NCBI GenBank assembly: GCA_964544475.1 | Contig: CAZJBS010000002.1 | Span: 62,001-126,000, forward strand | Source of the DNA: CAZJBS01 sp964544475 | GTDB taxonomy: Bacteria; CLD3; SB21 | DNA length: 64,000 nucleotides | Direction: 5' to 3' | In this document: one piece after another, positions 25,978 to 35,526 of the stretch | Numbering within the stretch: position 1 is the first letter of the stretch | How the letters are laid out: the number at the start of each line of letters is the position of its first letter | Made by a program: the position numbers and the translations under genes | Notes under the pieces: generated by a model | What the model saw: only the letters and a program-made list of their open reading frames with translations | Databases searched by the model: none | What the model was told of the DNA's origin: nothing

Positions 25978-27452
25978 CTCGACGAAAGTTCGACCAGCGA
26001 ACGCACTCTTTCGATATTGTCCTCTGCCAGACGCTCTCTGACTCTGTTTTTACCGAGCACTTCCATCATTTCGAACAGTCCCGGCCCCAGCGTTCTGCCC
26101 GAGATAAGATAACGCACCGGATGTACCAGTTCGCCAATCTTGAGTCCTCCGGATTCGGCGTACGTCCGAAAGACGGCCTCAACCTGATCTTTGGTGAATG
26201 ATTCAACCTCACCAAGACGTTTGGCCAATTCACGCACATGACCCGGCGATTGTTCGTTCCAACGTTTGCGTATCACATCCAGGTCTTTGTCATAGTCCAA
26301 AACGGCTTTAAAGAAATAGTCGGAAAACGTGGTGATTTCGTGAATGAAATCAATACGTTCCTTCATGAGACCAATCACCTTGAGAACGTAATCGTCGGGA
26401 AAATTTCCAAAACCGGCTTTTTCCATGTCGGGTCTCAAATACGACAGGATTTCTGCATCGGTTTTTCGGCGAATGTGCTGCGTATTCAGCCATTTCAGTT
26501 TTTCAACATTGAATACAGCTCCGGCCTTGTGAATTCTCTCAATGGAAAATTCACGGATTAATTCTTCCATTGAAAAGATCTCCCGCTCATCACCAGGATT
26601 CCATCCCAGGAGGGCGATGAAATTGATAAGACCTTCCTTCAGGTAGCCTTTGGGCGGATAGGCCCGGGCCTCGACATCGCCCTGGCGTTTGCTCATCTTA
26701 CTGCGGTCTTCGTTGAGCAACAGAGGCAAGTGGGCGAATTCCGGCAACGACCATCCGAAGTACTCGTAAAGGAGCACGTGTTTTGGCGTGCTTGATACCC
26801 ATTCTTCGCCGCGAATGACGTGTGAAATGTCCATGTAGTGGTCATCGACGACATTGGCCAGATGATAGGTTGGATAGCCGTCGGATTTCATCAGGACCTG
26901 ATCATCGATATTGATGCTGGAAAATTCCACGTCGCCGCGTATGAGATCCTTGAACCGTACCACCGTGTCGTCGGGCACTTTCATGCGGATGGTAAAGGGC
27001 ATTCCGGAGGCAACTTTTTCCGTCACGTCGGCCTCTGGCAGGCGCAGGCAGGATCGATCGTATTTTGGGGGCAGCTTGGATTTTTCCTGAAATTTTCGCA
27101 TCTGGTCCAGCCGCTCTGACGTGCAGAAACAGCGATACGCTTTGCCCTCGGCCAGGAGGCGGTCGACGTGTTGACGGTATAGGTCCAGCCGCTGAGATTG
27201 ATAGTAAGGGCCATGCCCTCCATCTTTACCAGGGCCCTCGTCAATTTCAATACCGGCCCAGGTCAGCATGTGGATGAAATCCTCGACGGCCCCTTCCACA
27301 TACCGGGTGCGATCCGTGTCTTCGACGCGCAAAATGAATTGGCCGTTGTGGTGTCGGGCGAAAAGATAGTTGTAGAGGGCGGTTCGCAGGCCTCCGATAT
27401 GCAGGAATCCGGTTGGGCTCGGTGCGTAGCGCACGCGGACGGGTTTCGACAT
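25974..27452 (-). CDS. gltX: glutamyl-tRNA synthetase
   Basis: 492 residues. The class I signatures are clear: SPTGFLHIGGLRTALYNY at the N-terminus (HIGH class) and SKMSKRQGD (KMSKS class), with the catalytic half and an alpha-helical anticodon-binding half. It charges tRNA-Glu. No sign of a truncated or YadB-like form. It overlaps the CDF gene and follows coaBC by nine bases. The ATG has GGAGA ahead. Confidence 0.97.
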   Translation of the reverse strand: MSKPVRVRYAPSPTGFLHIGGLRTALYNYLFARHHNGQFILRVEDTDRTRYVEGAVEDFIHMLTWAGIEIDEGPGKDGGHGPYYQSQRLDLYRQHVDRLLAEGKAYRCFCTSERLDQMRKFQEKSKLPPKYDRSCLRLPEADVTEKVASGMPFTIRMKVPDDTVVRFKDLIRGDVEFSSINIDDQVLMKSDGYPTYHLANVVDDHYMDISHVIRGEEWVSSTPKHVLLYEYFGWSLPEFAHLPLLLNEDRSKMSKRQGDVEARAYPPKGYLKEGLINFIALLGWNPGDEREIFSMEELIREFSIERIHKAGAVFNVEKLKWLNTQHIRRKTDAEILSYLRPDMEKAGFGNFPDDYVLKVIGLMKERIDFIHEITTFSDYFFKAVLDYDKDLDVIRKRWNEQSPGHVRELAKRLGEVESFTKDQVEAVFRTYAESGGLKIGELVHPVRYLISGRTLGPGLFEMMEVLGKNRVRERLAEDNIERVRSLVELSSR

Positions 27453-27461
27453 GGTTCTCCG

Positions 27462-28688
27462 TTATTTGATCGTGGCGCAGATCTTGTCCAGGATAACGCG
27501 TGCGACATCATCCTTGGACATCATCGGCAGAGTACGAGTGTCCTGGCGGTCGATAATAGCTACTATGTTGGTGTCCGAGCCGAATCCGGCGCCGGGCTCT
27601 GTGGGATTATTCAGGACCACGAAATCCAGGTTCTTGCTGTGCAATTTTTTGCGGGCATTTTCAAGGCCGTTTTCGGTTTCGAGGGCAAAACCCACAAGGA
27701 TCTTGTTGCCCTTCTGCTGACCAAGCTCGGCCAGGATATCCGTTGTAGGCTCCAGTTCGATGGAGAGGTTTTCGCCGGTCTTTTTCATCTTTTGGGAGGA
27801 TGGTTTGGCCGGTTTGAAATCGGCGACGGCGGCGCTCATGATGACGATGTCGGACGCGTCGTAATTGGCCAGCACGGCCTGCTTCATATCGGCGGCGCTC
27901 AAGACGGGTTCGAAAGCCACATGAAGCGGGGGTTTGAGATTGGTCGGGCCGCTGATCAGCGTGACTTGCGCGCCCATCAAACCGGCCTGTCGGGCCAGCG
28001 CAAAACCCATCTTACCGGACGAGAGATTGGTCACCACCCTGACGGCATCAACAGGCTCGTGCGTTGGTCCCGCAGTAACCAGGACACGGCGTCCTGCCAG
28101 CGTGTCATTGCCAAGCAGTATCTTGTCCACCTGCCAGTAGATTCTTGAGGATTCGGCGAGCCGTCCGGTTCCTTCATAGCCTTCCGCCAGGAAACCATAG
28201 TCCGGATCGACAAACATGTATCCATAGTGACGCAGTGTATCGATATTCTTTTGCACGATGGGATTAAGGTACATTTTGTCATTCATGGCCGGAGCAAAAA
28301 CCTTTGGAGCGGCGCAGGCCATGGTTATGGTGGACAAGGCATCGTCGGCAATGCCATTGGCCACTTTACCGATGATATTGGCGCTGGCCGGCAGAATAAG
28401 CAACAGATCCGGCCATTGAGCCATCTCGATGTGAAAAGTTCCCAGCGCGTGGGCGGATGATTTGGAAGAAGGAAAAAGCTCGGTTGCGACGGGGTGACGG
28501 GTAAGGGTTTCGACGGTCAGTGGGGTCAGGAATTCGCAGGCGGCGCGCGTCATGACGGCACGCACAAGAGCGCCCTGGCTGACAAAATACCTTATGGCCT
28601 CGCAGCTCTTATAAGCGCTGATCCCGCCGGTGATGCCGACGAGAATTTTTTTGCCGGCATAGCGGCCCGGCTGAAAACGCTCATCCAT
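27462..28688 (-). CDS. coaBC: bifunctional phosphopantothenoylcysteine decarboxylase/synthetase
   Basis: 408 residues in two domains. The N-terminal flavoprotein decarboxylase (about 1-190) has VGITGGISAYKS, PASANIIGKVANGIADD and PAMNDKMYLNP. The C-terminal CTP-dependent synthetase (about 195-408) has LVTAGPTHEPVDAVRVVTNLSSGKMG and the nucleotide-binding KMKKTGENLS. It performs two steps of coenzyme A synthesis from phosphopantothenate. Full length for the family. Directly followed by gltX and preceded by rpoZ on the same strand. Confidence 0.97.
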   Translation of the reverse strand: MDERFQPGRYAGKKILVGITGGISAYKSCEAIRYFVSQGALVRAVMTRAACEFLTPLTVETLTRHPVATELFPSSKSSAHALGTFHIEMAQWPDLLLILPASANIIGKVANGIADDALSTITMACAAPKVFAPAMNDKMYLNPIVQKNIDTLRHYGYMFVDPDYGFLAEGYEGTGRLAESSRIYWQVDKILLGNDTLAGRRVLVTAGPTHEPVDAVRVVTNLSSGKMGFALARQAGLMGAQVTLISGPTNLKPPLHVAFEPVLSAADMKQAVLANYDASDIVIMSAAVADFKPAKPSSQKMKKTGENLSIELEPTTDILAELGQQKGNKILVGFALETENGLENARKKLHSKNLDFVVLNNPTEPGAGFGSDTNIVAIIDRQDTRTLPMMSKDDVARVILDKICATIK

Positions 28689-28703
28689 AAGGTGACGGGA
28701 GTT

Positions 28704-28985
28704 CTAGTCTTCTTCGGCGGCAATATACTCAAATTCAATGTTATTGGAAACGAGTTCGTCCAGGGCAGTGACGACGGGTTTCGGGAGTTGCTCGACGTCA
28801 ATGGGCTCGCGAATAATCAGCTCTTCCGTCTCCGGCACGGATTCCTCGGTTTCCATGGTATTGCGTACAATCACCATCTGGTCATCATTGATCTGCCGGG
28901 CGCGTTTGGCTGCGACGATGACCGCCTCGTAAACATTTTGAACTTTCTCTTCAATTTTCGAAAATGGAAACGCTTTGACGGGCAT
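28704..28985 (-). CDS. rpoZ: DNA-directed RNA polymerase omega subunit
   Basis: 93 residues with the omega-like helical pattern YEAVIVAAKRARQIND, which contacts the beta-prime C-terminus; the remainder is an acidic tail as in FCB omega proteins. A good AGGAG ribosome site precedes the ATG. In many genomes rpoZ sits next to coaBC (usually after gmk), which fits here and supports the call. gmk itself is not present in the neighbouring stretch. Confidence 0.85.
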   Translation of the reverse strand: MPVKAFPFSKIEEKVQNVYEAVIVAAKRARQINDDQMVIVRNTMETEESVPETEELIIREPIDVEQLPKPVVTALDELVSNNIEFEYIAAEED

Positions 28986-29076
28986 AAAATCTCCTGACTA
29001 TCTGCTTTGAACCTGACATTCCGTAAGGGTTGGCAATATAGCTTTCGATGCCAAACAATGCAATAGAAATAATTGA

Positions 29077-30000
29077 TTATTCGAAACTTTGAAGCGTCCA
29101 GGCCTCGGGCGTTGCCATCAATTTTCGCAGAAGACGGACGTTTTCCGAGTGACCGGTTCCATAAGCTTCAAACCGGCCGACGACCGGATGGCCCGCCAGA
29201 ATCATGTCCCCGACCATATCCAGGATCTTATGCCGTACGGCTTCATCGGCAAATCTTGGTTTCTCCCTGGACAATACCGATCCGGACGGGACCGTGTGAA
29301 GATGAGGTTCAAGGGGTAGTGCGCCAAATATTGGCCGAAGACGATCCATCGCGAATTCCCTGGGCACCAGAACGAATCCCGGCGACTCGCCGATCCCTTG
29401 TGCCAGACCTTTGGTCCGCATCGTCAACAGATCATTGGCGGTGGTAAACGTGCGGGCACGTCCGATTTCCCTTAGAAAACTCTTCTCGGAAAAAACGTAG
29501 AGGCAGTTCTGTTCCCCGAATTCCGGTATCGACAGGTGGTAAGTAAAACTCAAGTGGTCCGCGGGAGTGACGGTCAGCCGTTTGATGCCGGTTTCGACGC
29601 GGATCGGATGGACGACAACCAACGAGGCTTGTGCCTCCGATTGTTCGGTTATGCCGGCGTCTGCCAGGATGTTCCCGTATGTCTCACAACACCCGTCAAG
29701 AATCGGCATTTCTTCCTCGTCCAGAACGATGTGCAAATTGTTGATACCGAAGGCAAACGTCGCCGCAAGAAAATGTTCAACGGTCCTGACTCTCGTACCT
29801 TCGTATTCGAGAGTTGTGGCCAGGGACGTGTCCACGACATGCCGCCACAAGGCCGGAATGCGGTGGGTTTTCGCGCCGTCTCGAAAAAACACAAGGCCTT
29901 CGTTGGGGGGCGCCGGGTGAAGGCGCACGGAGGCTTGCCGGCCGGAGTGAAGGCCGCTTCCTGAGAAGGTCACTTCGCGGGTGATCGTTCGCTGGTTCAT
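29077..30000 (-). CDS. lpxC: UDP-3-O-acyl-N-acetylglucosamine deacetylase
   Basis: 307 residues from the ATG giving MNQRTITREV. The zinc-site and substrate motifs of LpxC are present: VEHFLAATFAFGINN (first zinc His), MPILDGCC, the second zinc pair in FADEAVRHKILDMVGD, and the catalytic His region YGTGHSENV. It commits the cell to lipid A synthesis. Length matches a single LpxC domain; the FabZ fusion common in Bacteroidota is absent. It follows rpoZ on the strand with 91 bases between, and diverges from tdk. Confidence 0.95.
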   Translation of the reverse strand: MNQRTITREVTFSGSGLHSGRQASVRLHPAPPNEGLVFFRDGAKTHRIPALWRHVVDTSLATTLEYEGTRVRTVEHFLAATFAFGINNLHIVLDEEEMPILDGCCETYGNILADAGITEQSEAQASLVVVHPIRVETGIKRLTVTPADHLSFTYHLSIPEFGEQNCLYVFSEKSFLREIGRARTFTTANDLLTMRTKGLAQGIGESPGFVLVPREFAMDRLRPIFGALPLEPHLHTVPSGSVLSREKPRFADEAVRHKILDMVGDMILAGHPVVGRFEAYGTGHSENVRLLRKLMATPEAWTLQSFE

Positions 30001-30038
30001 AGTGCAATGTATCAAAAACTATGCAAACTCCCAAGACT

Positions 30039-30068
30039 TTGACATTGCGGAACGGTACAAAATATGTT
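30039..30068 (+). promoter_or_regulatory. sigma-70-like promoter for tdk
   Basis: A perfect TTGACA is followed by an 18-base spacer and TATGTT. It lies 38 bases ahead of the tdk ATG in the divergent gap with lpxC, so it should drive tdk and the downstream obg gene. Confidence 0.65.
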
Positions 30069-30106
30069 AGATTGCACCGCTTTTTGAAAGCATCGAGGAG
30101 GTTGGC

Positions 30107-30691
30107 ATGAACATCATGGCCGGAAACAGCGGATGGATCGAAGTGATTGCCGGAAGCATGTTCAGCGGAAAGTCCGAAGAATTGATCCGGCGGCTCCGAC
30201 GGGCGGAAATCGCCCGGCTGCGGGTGCAGGTTTTCAAACCAAAAATCGACACGCGCTACAGTGAAGATCACATTGTGTCGCACAGTGATCTCCGCATGCC
30301 TTCGGAAACCGTTGCGGCGGCCGGGGAAATCCTGGAAAAACTGGATCCACGTACGGATGTCATCGGCATTGACGAAGCCCAGTTTTTTGATGCTTCGATC
30401 GCCGACGTATGCAATCGCATGGCGGACATGGGCAAGCGCGTCATTGTGGCTGGTCTGGACAAGGACTATCTCGGCAAACCCTTCGAGCCCATGCCGCAGC
30501 TTCTGGCGGTTGCTGAATATATTTCCAAGCCGCTGGCGATTTGCGTGGTCTGCGGTAATCCGGCCAACTATTCGCAGCGCGTCATCCAGAACGAAGACCG
30601 TGTGCTTGTCGGCGCCAGCGGTGTCTATGAAGCCCGTTGCCGCCGGCATTTTGATCCAAAGCCCGTCCCACCGACCTCCCAGAAGGGCTGA
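30107..30691 (+). CDS. tdk: thymidine kinase
   Basis: 194 residues of the class II TK fold: P-loop GSMFSGKSEELIRR, Walker B IGIDEAQFF, the lasso/substrate stretch AGLDKDYLGKPFEPMPQLL, and a zinc site from CVVCGNPA plus CRRH near the C-terminus. It phosphorylates thymidine for the salvage pathway. The gene ends eight bases before obg, so the two probably share a transcript. It may start slightly later at Met4. Confidence 0.96.
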   Translation: MNIMAGNSGWIEVIAGSMFSGKSEELIRRLRRAEIARLRVQVFKPKIDTRYSEDHIVSHSDLRMPSETVAAAGEILEKLDPRTDVIGIDEAQFFDASIADVCNRMADMGKRVIVAGLDKDYLGKPFEPMPQLLAVAEYISKPLAICVVCGNPANYSQRVIQNEDRVLVGASGVYEARCRRHFDPKPVPPTSQKG

Positions 30692-30699
30692 CGCTTTCC

Positions 30700-31677
30700 A
30701 TGTTCATCGACTTCATCACGATCCGGATTGAAGCCGGCGACGGCGGCAAGGGCAGCGTGTCTTTCCGGCGTGAGAAGTACATCCCAAAAGGCGGACCCGA
30801 CGGTGGCGACGGCGGCCATGGCGGCGATGTGATCCTGCTCGCCGATGCCAATCTCCACACGCTGCAGGATATCGGTCAACACCGTCACTACTTCGCTGAA
30901 CGCGGAGAGAATGGTTCTGGCAATAACTGTCACGGCCGCAACGGCAACGCGATCGTAATACGCGTTCCGGTCGGCACCATCGTCCATGATGCCAAGAGTC
31001 AGGAACTGCTTGGTGACCTGATTGAAAACAAACAGACGCTCGTTGTCGCCAAAGGCGGTCGCGGCGGACGGGGGAATTCGCACTTCAAATCACCGACGAA
31101 CCGTACTCCGCGCGAATTCGAACCTGGCACGGCAGGTGATCAAAGGGACATTTCGCTGGAGCTTAAGGTATTGGCCGACGTCGGGCTTGTGGGTTTTCCG
31201 AATGCCGGTAAATCCACGTTGCTGGCGACCATTTCGGCGGCCAAACCGAAGATCGCCGATTATCCGTTTACGACACTGACCCCCAATCTCGGGATTGTCC
31301 GGGTGACGGATTATCAGAGTTTCGTTCTTGCCGATATTCCGGGGCTTATCGAAGGCGCTCATGCCGGGAAAGGCCTTGGGGTACAGTTCCTGAAACATAT
31401 TGAACGCACCCGTGTCCTGCTTTTTCTCATCGATGCTCAAACACCGGATATCGAGAAAGCCTATGCCACTCTTAAGAAGGAGCTCCGGAGTTTTAACGCG
31501 GCCCTGCTGAAACGGCGGCGAATCGTCGTGTTGTCGAAAACCGACACGCTGGCCGGAAAACCGAGGAAGAAAATCATGAAAGACAAAACCCCGGTTTTGA
31601 GCATTTCAGCCGTTTCGCATGATGGTCTTAAGGACATGATCAAACACCTTTGGAAAATGCTCAGAGAACCAGAATAA
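30700..31677 (+). CDS. obgE: Obg family GTPase (GTPase CgtA)
   Basis: 325 residues. The glycine-rich N-terminal Obg domain (about 1-160, with PKGGPDGGDGGHGGD) is followed by a GTPase domain: G1 GFPNAGKSTLL, G3 DIPGLIEGAHAGKGLG, and G4 LSKTD. The C-terminal OCT domain found in many Gram-positives is absent, as in most FCB species. It binds the large ribosomal subunit and couples assembly to the GTP/ppGpp level. Eight bases after tdk. Confidence 0.97.
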   Translation: MFIDFITIRIEAGDGGKGSVSFRREKYIPKGGPDGGDGGHGGDVILLADANLHTLQDIGQHRHYFAERGENGSGNNCHGRNGNAIVIRVPVGTIVHDAKSQELLGDLIENKQTLVVAKGGRGGRGNSHFKSPTNRTPREFEPGTAGDQRDISLELKVLADVGLVGFPNAGKSTLLATISAAKPKIADYPFTTLTPNLGIVRVTDYQSFVLADIPGLIEGAHAGKGLGVQFLKHIERTRVLLFLIDAQTPDIEKAYATLKKELRSFNAALLKRRRIVVLSKTDTLAGKPRKKIMKDKTPVLSISAVSHDGLKDMIKHLWKMLREPE

Positions 31678-31761
31678 GCTCTTGATAATCAAGACCCGAC
31701 GGCTTACCTTCCCACTTTGCAAACCCAATTTCGGATAATAACAGGTTATTGAGGATACTGT

Positions 31762-33375
31762 ATGGATTTACTCGCCATCATGATTCCGGTCAGCGCCGGC
31801 GTCACCATGTTTGTGTTTGGCTGGATATTGGCCAAATACGTTGGAAAGAACCGCGTATCGGAGATACGCAAGATTGCCGAAAACGCGGTACGCGAAGCGC
31901 ACCGCGAAGCCGACACGATCAAGAAAGAAGCCCAGGTCAAAGCCAAGGAACGGTGGCATCAGATCAAGATGAAGATCGTGTCCGAAGTCGACGAGCGCGA
32001 AAAGAGGTTGAAGCAATATGAAGGGCGCCTGGGCAACCGGGAGCGCGATGTCCGCCAGCGCATGAATACGTCGCTTGAAAAAGAACAAAGGACCAATCAA
32101 CGGGAAAAAGAGCTCACGCAGCGCGAAGAGCAACTGAAGGCGCGGTCGCAGCAGATCGACCAGATGATCGAAGAACAGATGATCAAGCTGGAAAAGATCA
32201 CGGGCATTTCGCATGAAGATGCGCGCAAGCAGTTTCTCGAGACCATTGCCAGCCGCGCCCAGCGGGAAGCCGCCGAACTTATGTTGCAAATCAAATCAGA
32301 GGCGCAACAGAAGTCCACGTTTGAAGCGAAGTGGATCATATCGGATGCCATCCAGCGTCTGGCCTCCGAACAGACGCAGGAAGTCACGGTTTCAACGATC
32401 GATCTGCCCAACGAGCGGATCAAAGGGGCGATCATCGGGCGAGAAGGCCGCAACATCAAGGCCTTCGAGCAAATCACCGGCGTCAAAGTGATCATCGACG
32501 AAACGCCGGAGGCCCTCGTGCTGTCCAGTTTCGATCCGGTGAAACGCGAAATCGCCCGTGTGGCCATGAACCGGCTCGTGGAAAATCCAAATATTCAGCC
32601 GGAGTACATCGAGGATGTCGTGGAGAAAGCGCGGCGTCAGGTGGAGAATGCCATGAACAAGGCTTCCGACGAAACGCTTTCTGAATTGAACATCAAGAAT
32701 GTGCCGCCGGAAATGAAGTCGATGCTCGGCCGGTTGAAATACCGCACGAGCTATGGACAGAATGTGCTGCAACATTGCAAAGAAGTTGCGCTTCTGGCGG
32801 GTTCGCTGGCGGCGGAACTCGGATACGACGTGCAATTGGCCCGTCGCGCGGGATTGTTTCACGACATCGGCAAAGCGGCGCCCAGCGAGACGGAGGGCAG
32901 CCACGTCAGCATCGGCGTCGAAGTGACGACACGGTGCAAGGAGCATGAGGTGGTCACGAATTCGGTCCTTGCGCATCATGACGAGGCCGAGCCCATCCAT
33001 CCGATTTCGCAATTGGTGACAGCGGCGGACATCATCAGCGGGTCCAGACCCGGCGCACGGCGCGAGCCCCTCGAGGCGTACGGCGCCCGGATCGAGAAGC
33101 TGGAGCAGATCGCCTCGCAATTCGAAGGCGTATCCAAAGTTTATGCGATTTTCGCCGGACGTGAAATTCGCATTGTCGTCGAAGCGGACAAGATGGACGA
33201 CGCCCAGGCGGCCATGCTCAGTTCCAATGTGGCGCAGAAAATCCAGGCCGAGATGCAATATCCCGGCCAGATCAAGGTGGTGGTCATTCGTGAGCGCCGC
33301 GTCGTGCGATTTACCAACAGCACCGCACCGACGATGGACGATGGGAAAGCGGAAGAGAACATGGTAGCGGAATGA
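31762..33375 (+). CDS. rny: ribonuclease Y
   Basis: 537 residues. An N-terminal membrane helix (about 3-22) anchors a long charged coiled coil (about 40-185), then a KH domain (GAIIGREGRNIKAFEQITGVKV) and an HD phosphohydrolase domain with RRAGLFHDIGKA. This is the order of RNase Y, the endonuclease that initiates mRNA decay in bacteria with no RNase E. Length fits the family (about 520). It is 84 bases after obg and ends at a strong hairpin. Confidence 0.97.
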   Translation: MDLLAIMIPVSAGVTMFVFGWILAKYVGKNRVSEIRKIAENAVREAHREADTIKKEAQVKAKERWHQIKMKIVSEVDEREKRLKQYEGRLGNRERDVRQRMNTSLEKEQRTNQREKELTQREEQLKARSQQIDQMIEEQMIKLEKITGISHEDARKQFLETIASRAQREAAELMLQIKSEAQQKSTFEAKWIISDAIQRLASEQTQEVTVSTIDLPNERIKGAIIGREGRNIKAFEQITGVKVIIDETPEALVLSSFDPVKREIARVAMNRLVENPNIQPEYIEDVVEKARRQVENAMNKASDETLSELNIKNVPPEMKSMLGRLKYRTSYGQNVLQHCKEVALLAGSLAAELGYDVQLARRAGLFHDIGKAAPSETEGSHVSIGVEVTTRCKEHEVVTNSVLAHHDEAEPIHPISQLVTAADIISGSRPGARREPLEAYGARIEKLEQIASQFEGVSKVYAIFAGREIRIVVEADKMDDAQAAMLSSNVAQKIQAEMQYPGQIKVVVIRERRVVRFTNSTAPTMDDGKAEENMVAE

Positions 33376-33377
33376 AA

Positions 33378-33413
33378 ATTCGCCGCCTCCGAAACTGACC
33401 GGAGGCGGCGAAT
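33378..33413. terminator. perfect 14-bp inverted repeat between rny and the VWA gene
   Basis: ATTCGCCGCCTCCG and its exact complement CGGAGGCGGCGAAT flank an eight-base loop, just after the rny stop and ahead of the convergent VWA gene stop. On the minus strand the stem is followed by a short TTTT, so it could stop transcription from both sides, more convincingly for the VWA gene. Confidence 0.7.
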
Positions 33414-33433
33414 CGTGTGGGATAAACCGTTGC

Positions 33434-35377
33434 TCAGTAAGAAGATTCGTAGCTGATGTCGTTGGCCTTTTTCAGTTTGATCGTACGGCGCACAATATCC
33501 TCAAAATCCTCATACTGACTGAATGATTTCCTGAACCCGCCGCTCAGACTATCCAATATGTCCCGAACTTCTCCTAATTCCCTCCTCTTGACCCAATAGC
33601 TATCTCGCATGATTTCCGAATAGAGAACGACGGCAGAAATGAAGCGGAAACCCGCTCGGGCATTCTCGTTAGCCGGCTCATTGAGCAGGATGGGAAATTG
33701 CTTTTCGTTGACTTCTTTGCCATCCGGGCTTTTGTACCGGACGGAAATTGTGCCGGCCATGGCTGCGTCGTTTTGCTTGAGCTTGAGTTCGTACAAGGCC
33801 ATCACGGCCTGCCCCGAACCGACCTCACCACCGTCCACGGTATCATTCCGGAAATCCTCGTCGGCGACGTCTCGTTTTTCATAGCCTATAAGACGATAGC
33901 GGCTGACGACGTCTTTGTCGAATGTCACTTGAATCTTTGCATCTCTGGCAATCACCTGAAGGGTGCCGGTGAGTTGCTCGACGAAAACACGTCTGGCTTC
34001 GTTGAGGTCGTCGATGTAGTAGTATGTCCCGTCGCCTTTGGTGGCGAGTTGTTCTATCAGGACGTCGTTGTAATTGCCCATGCCAAAACCGCAGGCGGTC
34101 AGGGTGATTCCCTGGCGTCGGTATTTGTCGATGGTCTTGAGTAGGCCTTCGCTGGATGTTTCACCATTGTTCGCGACACCGTCGGTGCATAGAATGACCC
34201 GGTTGATGGCTTGCGGATCGATTTTCCGGGCGGCCAATTGGTAGCCGACATGCAGGCCGGCTTCGGCGTTGGTCGAGCCGTTGCTGACCAACCCGTCGAT
34301 GGCTTCTTCTATCTTCAAACGATTGCCCGTGTGCTCAAGAACGATCCGCGCGTCATCGCCATACGCGACGATACCGATTTTATCGGTCGACTTGAGACCC
34401 TTCAGCATCAGATGGAGGGTTTTCTTCACCAGACCCAGACGGTTTTCGATATTCATCGATCCCGAGACATCCACGACAAAAGTCAGCACGGCCGGTTTTC
34501 GGTGTTCCGTCCTGATCTCCTTTCCACGAAGCCATATTTGAACGAGCCGCGTGTTCTTGCTGATCAGAGAGGGTCCGGATTGAGTGTGCATCGAAAAGAC
34601 ATCCTCATCCGGTCCACGGCCCATGTAATCATGACGGAAGTAGTTGATGAACTCTTCCGTTCGGACGGCGTCTTTGGGAGGAAGGCTGCCGTTGTTGATG
34701 TAGTTGCGGACAAGCGAGTAGGCGCCCGTGCTGACGTCCATTCCAAAGGTGGACAGGTTGTCGTCTTCGGTGTCGATAAAAGGGTTGGTGCCGTAATCAT
34801 GATGAAACATGTCAGCATATTTTTGCCCGTTCGGCGGATTCAGATACGGGGTCGGGGCAAAACCGGAGACGCCGGCGCCACCCAAAGTCAACATACCACG
34901 ACCCGCCGCGGCCTTAAGGCCGGCGTGACGGCTTTTGGAGGATCCGGACTTGTCCACTTCCTCGGATGCACCGATGGTCAGGTCTTTTTCGACGACATCG
35001 GGCGTCCATTCGGTCACATCGACGAAGGCCGTATCCGCCATGGCGGAGGTTCGTTTGGTCAATTCGCCCTGAAGGACAAGTGGTTCTTCGCTTCCGATTC
35101 TCACATTGATTACCCGCTCAATTTGGTAGTTCGCATGGGAGAAAACCACGTCGTATCGGCCTTCGGGGATGTCGATGATCGTGAAAGTCCCGCTTGAATC
35201 GGTCAGGACCTTGCGCGACGTTCCGTCGACAAGGACTGCGACGCCTTCGATGGGCAGTCCGGATCCACGATCAACAATGGTGCCGGTTAGATTTCCTCCT
35301 CCGGATGGCATACCAAAGGCCAATATGGCTGCTGCGATCAGGAGGATTCCTGAAATAGAAATCAGAGTTGTTCTCAT
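33434..35377 (-). CDS. secreted von Willebrand factor A domain protein
   Basis: 647 residues. After a signal peptide (about 1-22) come a carboxypeptidase-regulatory-like beta domain (about 27-105, LTGTIVDRGSGLPIEGVAV), a low-complexity linker, a VWF-inhibitor-like N-terminal domain (STFGMDVSTGAYSLVRNYI), a VWA domain with the MIDAS motif DVSGS and CTDGVAN, and a DUF3520 tail (EIMRDSYWVKRRELGEVRDIL). This layout matches the Bacteroidota-type YfbK family. It is probably a periplasmic or outer-surface scaffold binding a divalent metal. A strong AAGGAG ribosome site precedes the ATG. It is monocistronic and faces rny. Confidence 0.92.
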   Translation of the reverse strand: MRTTLISISGILLIAAAILAFGMPSGGGNLTGTIVDRGSGLPIEGVAVLVDGTSRKVLTDSSGTFTIIDIPEGRYDVVFSHANYQIERVINVRIGSEEPLVLQGELTKRTSAMADTAFVDVTEWTPDVVEKDLTIGASEEVDKSGSSKSRHAGLKAAAGRGMLTLGGAGVSGFAPTPYLNPPNGQKYADMFHHDYGTNPFIDTEDDNLSTFGMDVSTGAYSLVRNYINNGSLPPKDAVRTEEFINYFRHDYMGRGPDEDVFSMHTQSGPSLISKNTRLVQIWLRGKEIRTEHRKPAVLTFVVDVSGSMNIENRLGLVKKTLHLMLKGLKSTDKIGIVAYGDDARIVLEHTGNRLKIEEAIDGLVSNGSTNAEAGLHVGYQLAARKIDPQAINRVILCTDGVANNGETSSEGLLKTIDKYRRQGITLTACGFGMGNYNDVLIEQLATKGDGTYYYIDDLNEARRVFVEQLTGTLQVIARDAKIQVTFDKDVVSRYRLIGYEKRDVADEDFRNDTVDGGEVGSGQAVMALYELKLKQNDAAMAGTISVRYKSPDGKEVNEKQFPILLNEPANENARAGFRFISAVVLYSEIMRDSYWVKRRELGEVRDILDSLSGGFRKSFSQYEDFEDIVRRTIKLKKANDISYESSY

Positions 35378-35497
35378 GAGACGCTCCTTGATGGGTTTGG
35401 TTCATGTTTCGTGGAGCGGGGGAATCTAGGCAAAAATAGCAGACGGCGGCCAAATACGGCGGCAATATGGCCAATAATCGCCACGCCGTTTTTGAAC

Positions 35498-35526
35498 TTG
35501 AGACAAAGAGGGATATAGGCTATATT
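35498..35526 (+). promoter_or_regulatory. sigma-70-like promoter for fabI
   Basis: TTGAGA and TATATT are separated by exactly 17 bases, giving a start point about 40 bases before the fabI ATG, with a GGGAGG ribosome site between. It is one of the best promoter matches in the window. Confidence 0.65.

Noticed and set aside
31683..31695. Perfect palindrome CTTGATAATCAAG just after obg, considered as an operator
   Set aside because: Short, no promoter match around it and no second copy seen; could arise by chance in an AT-rich gap.
34211..35197. A 328-codon open frame antisense to the VWA gene
   Set aside because: The VWA gene has MIDAS, DUF3520 and signal-peptide features; the reverse frame has none.
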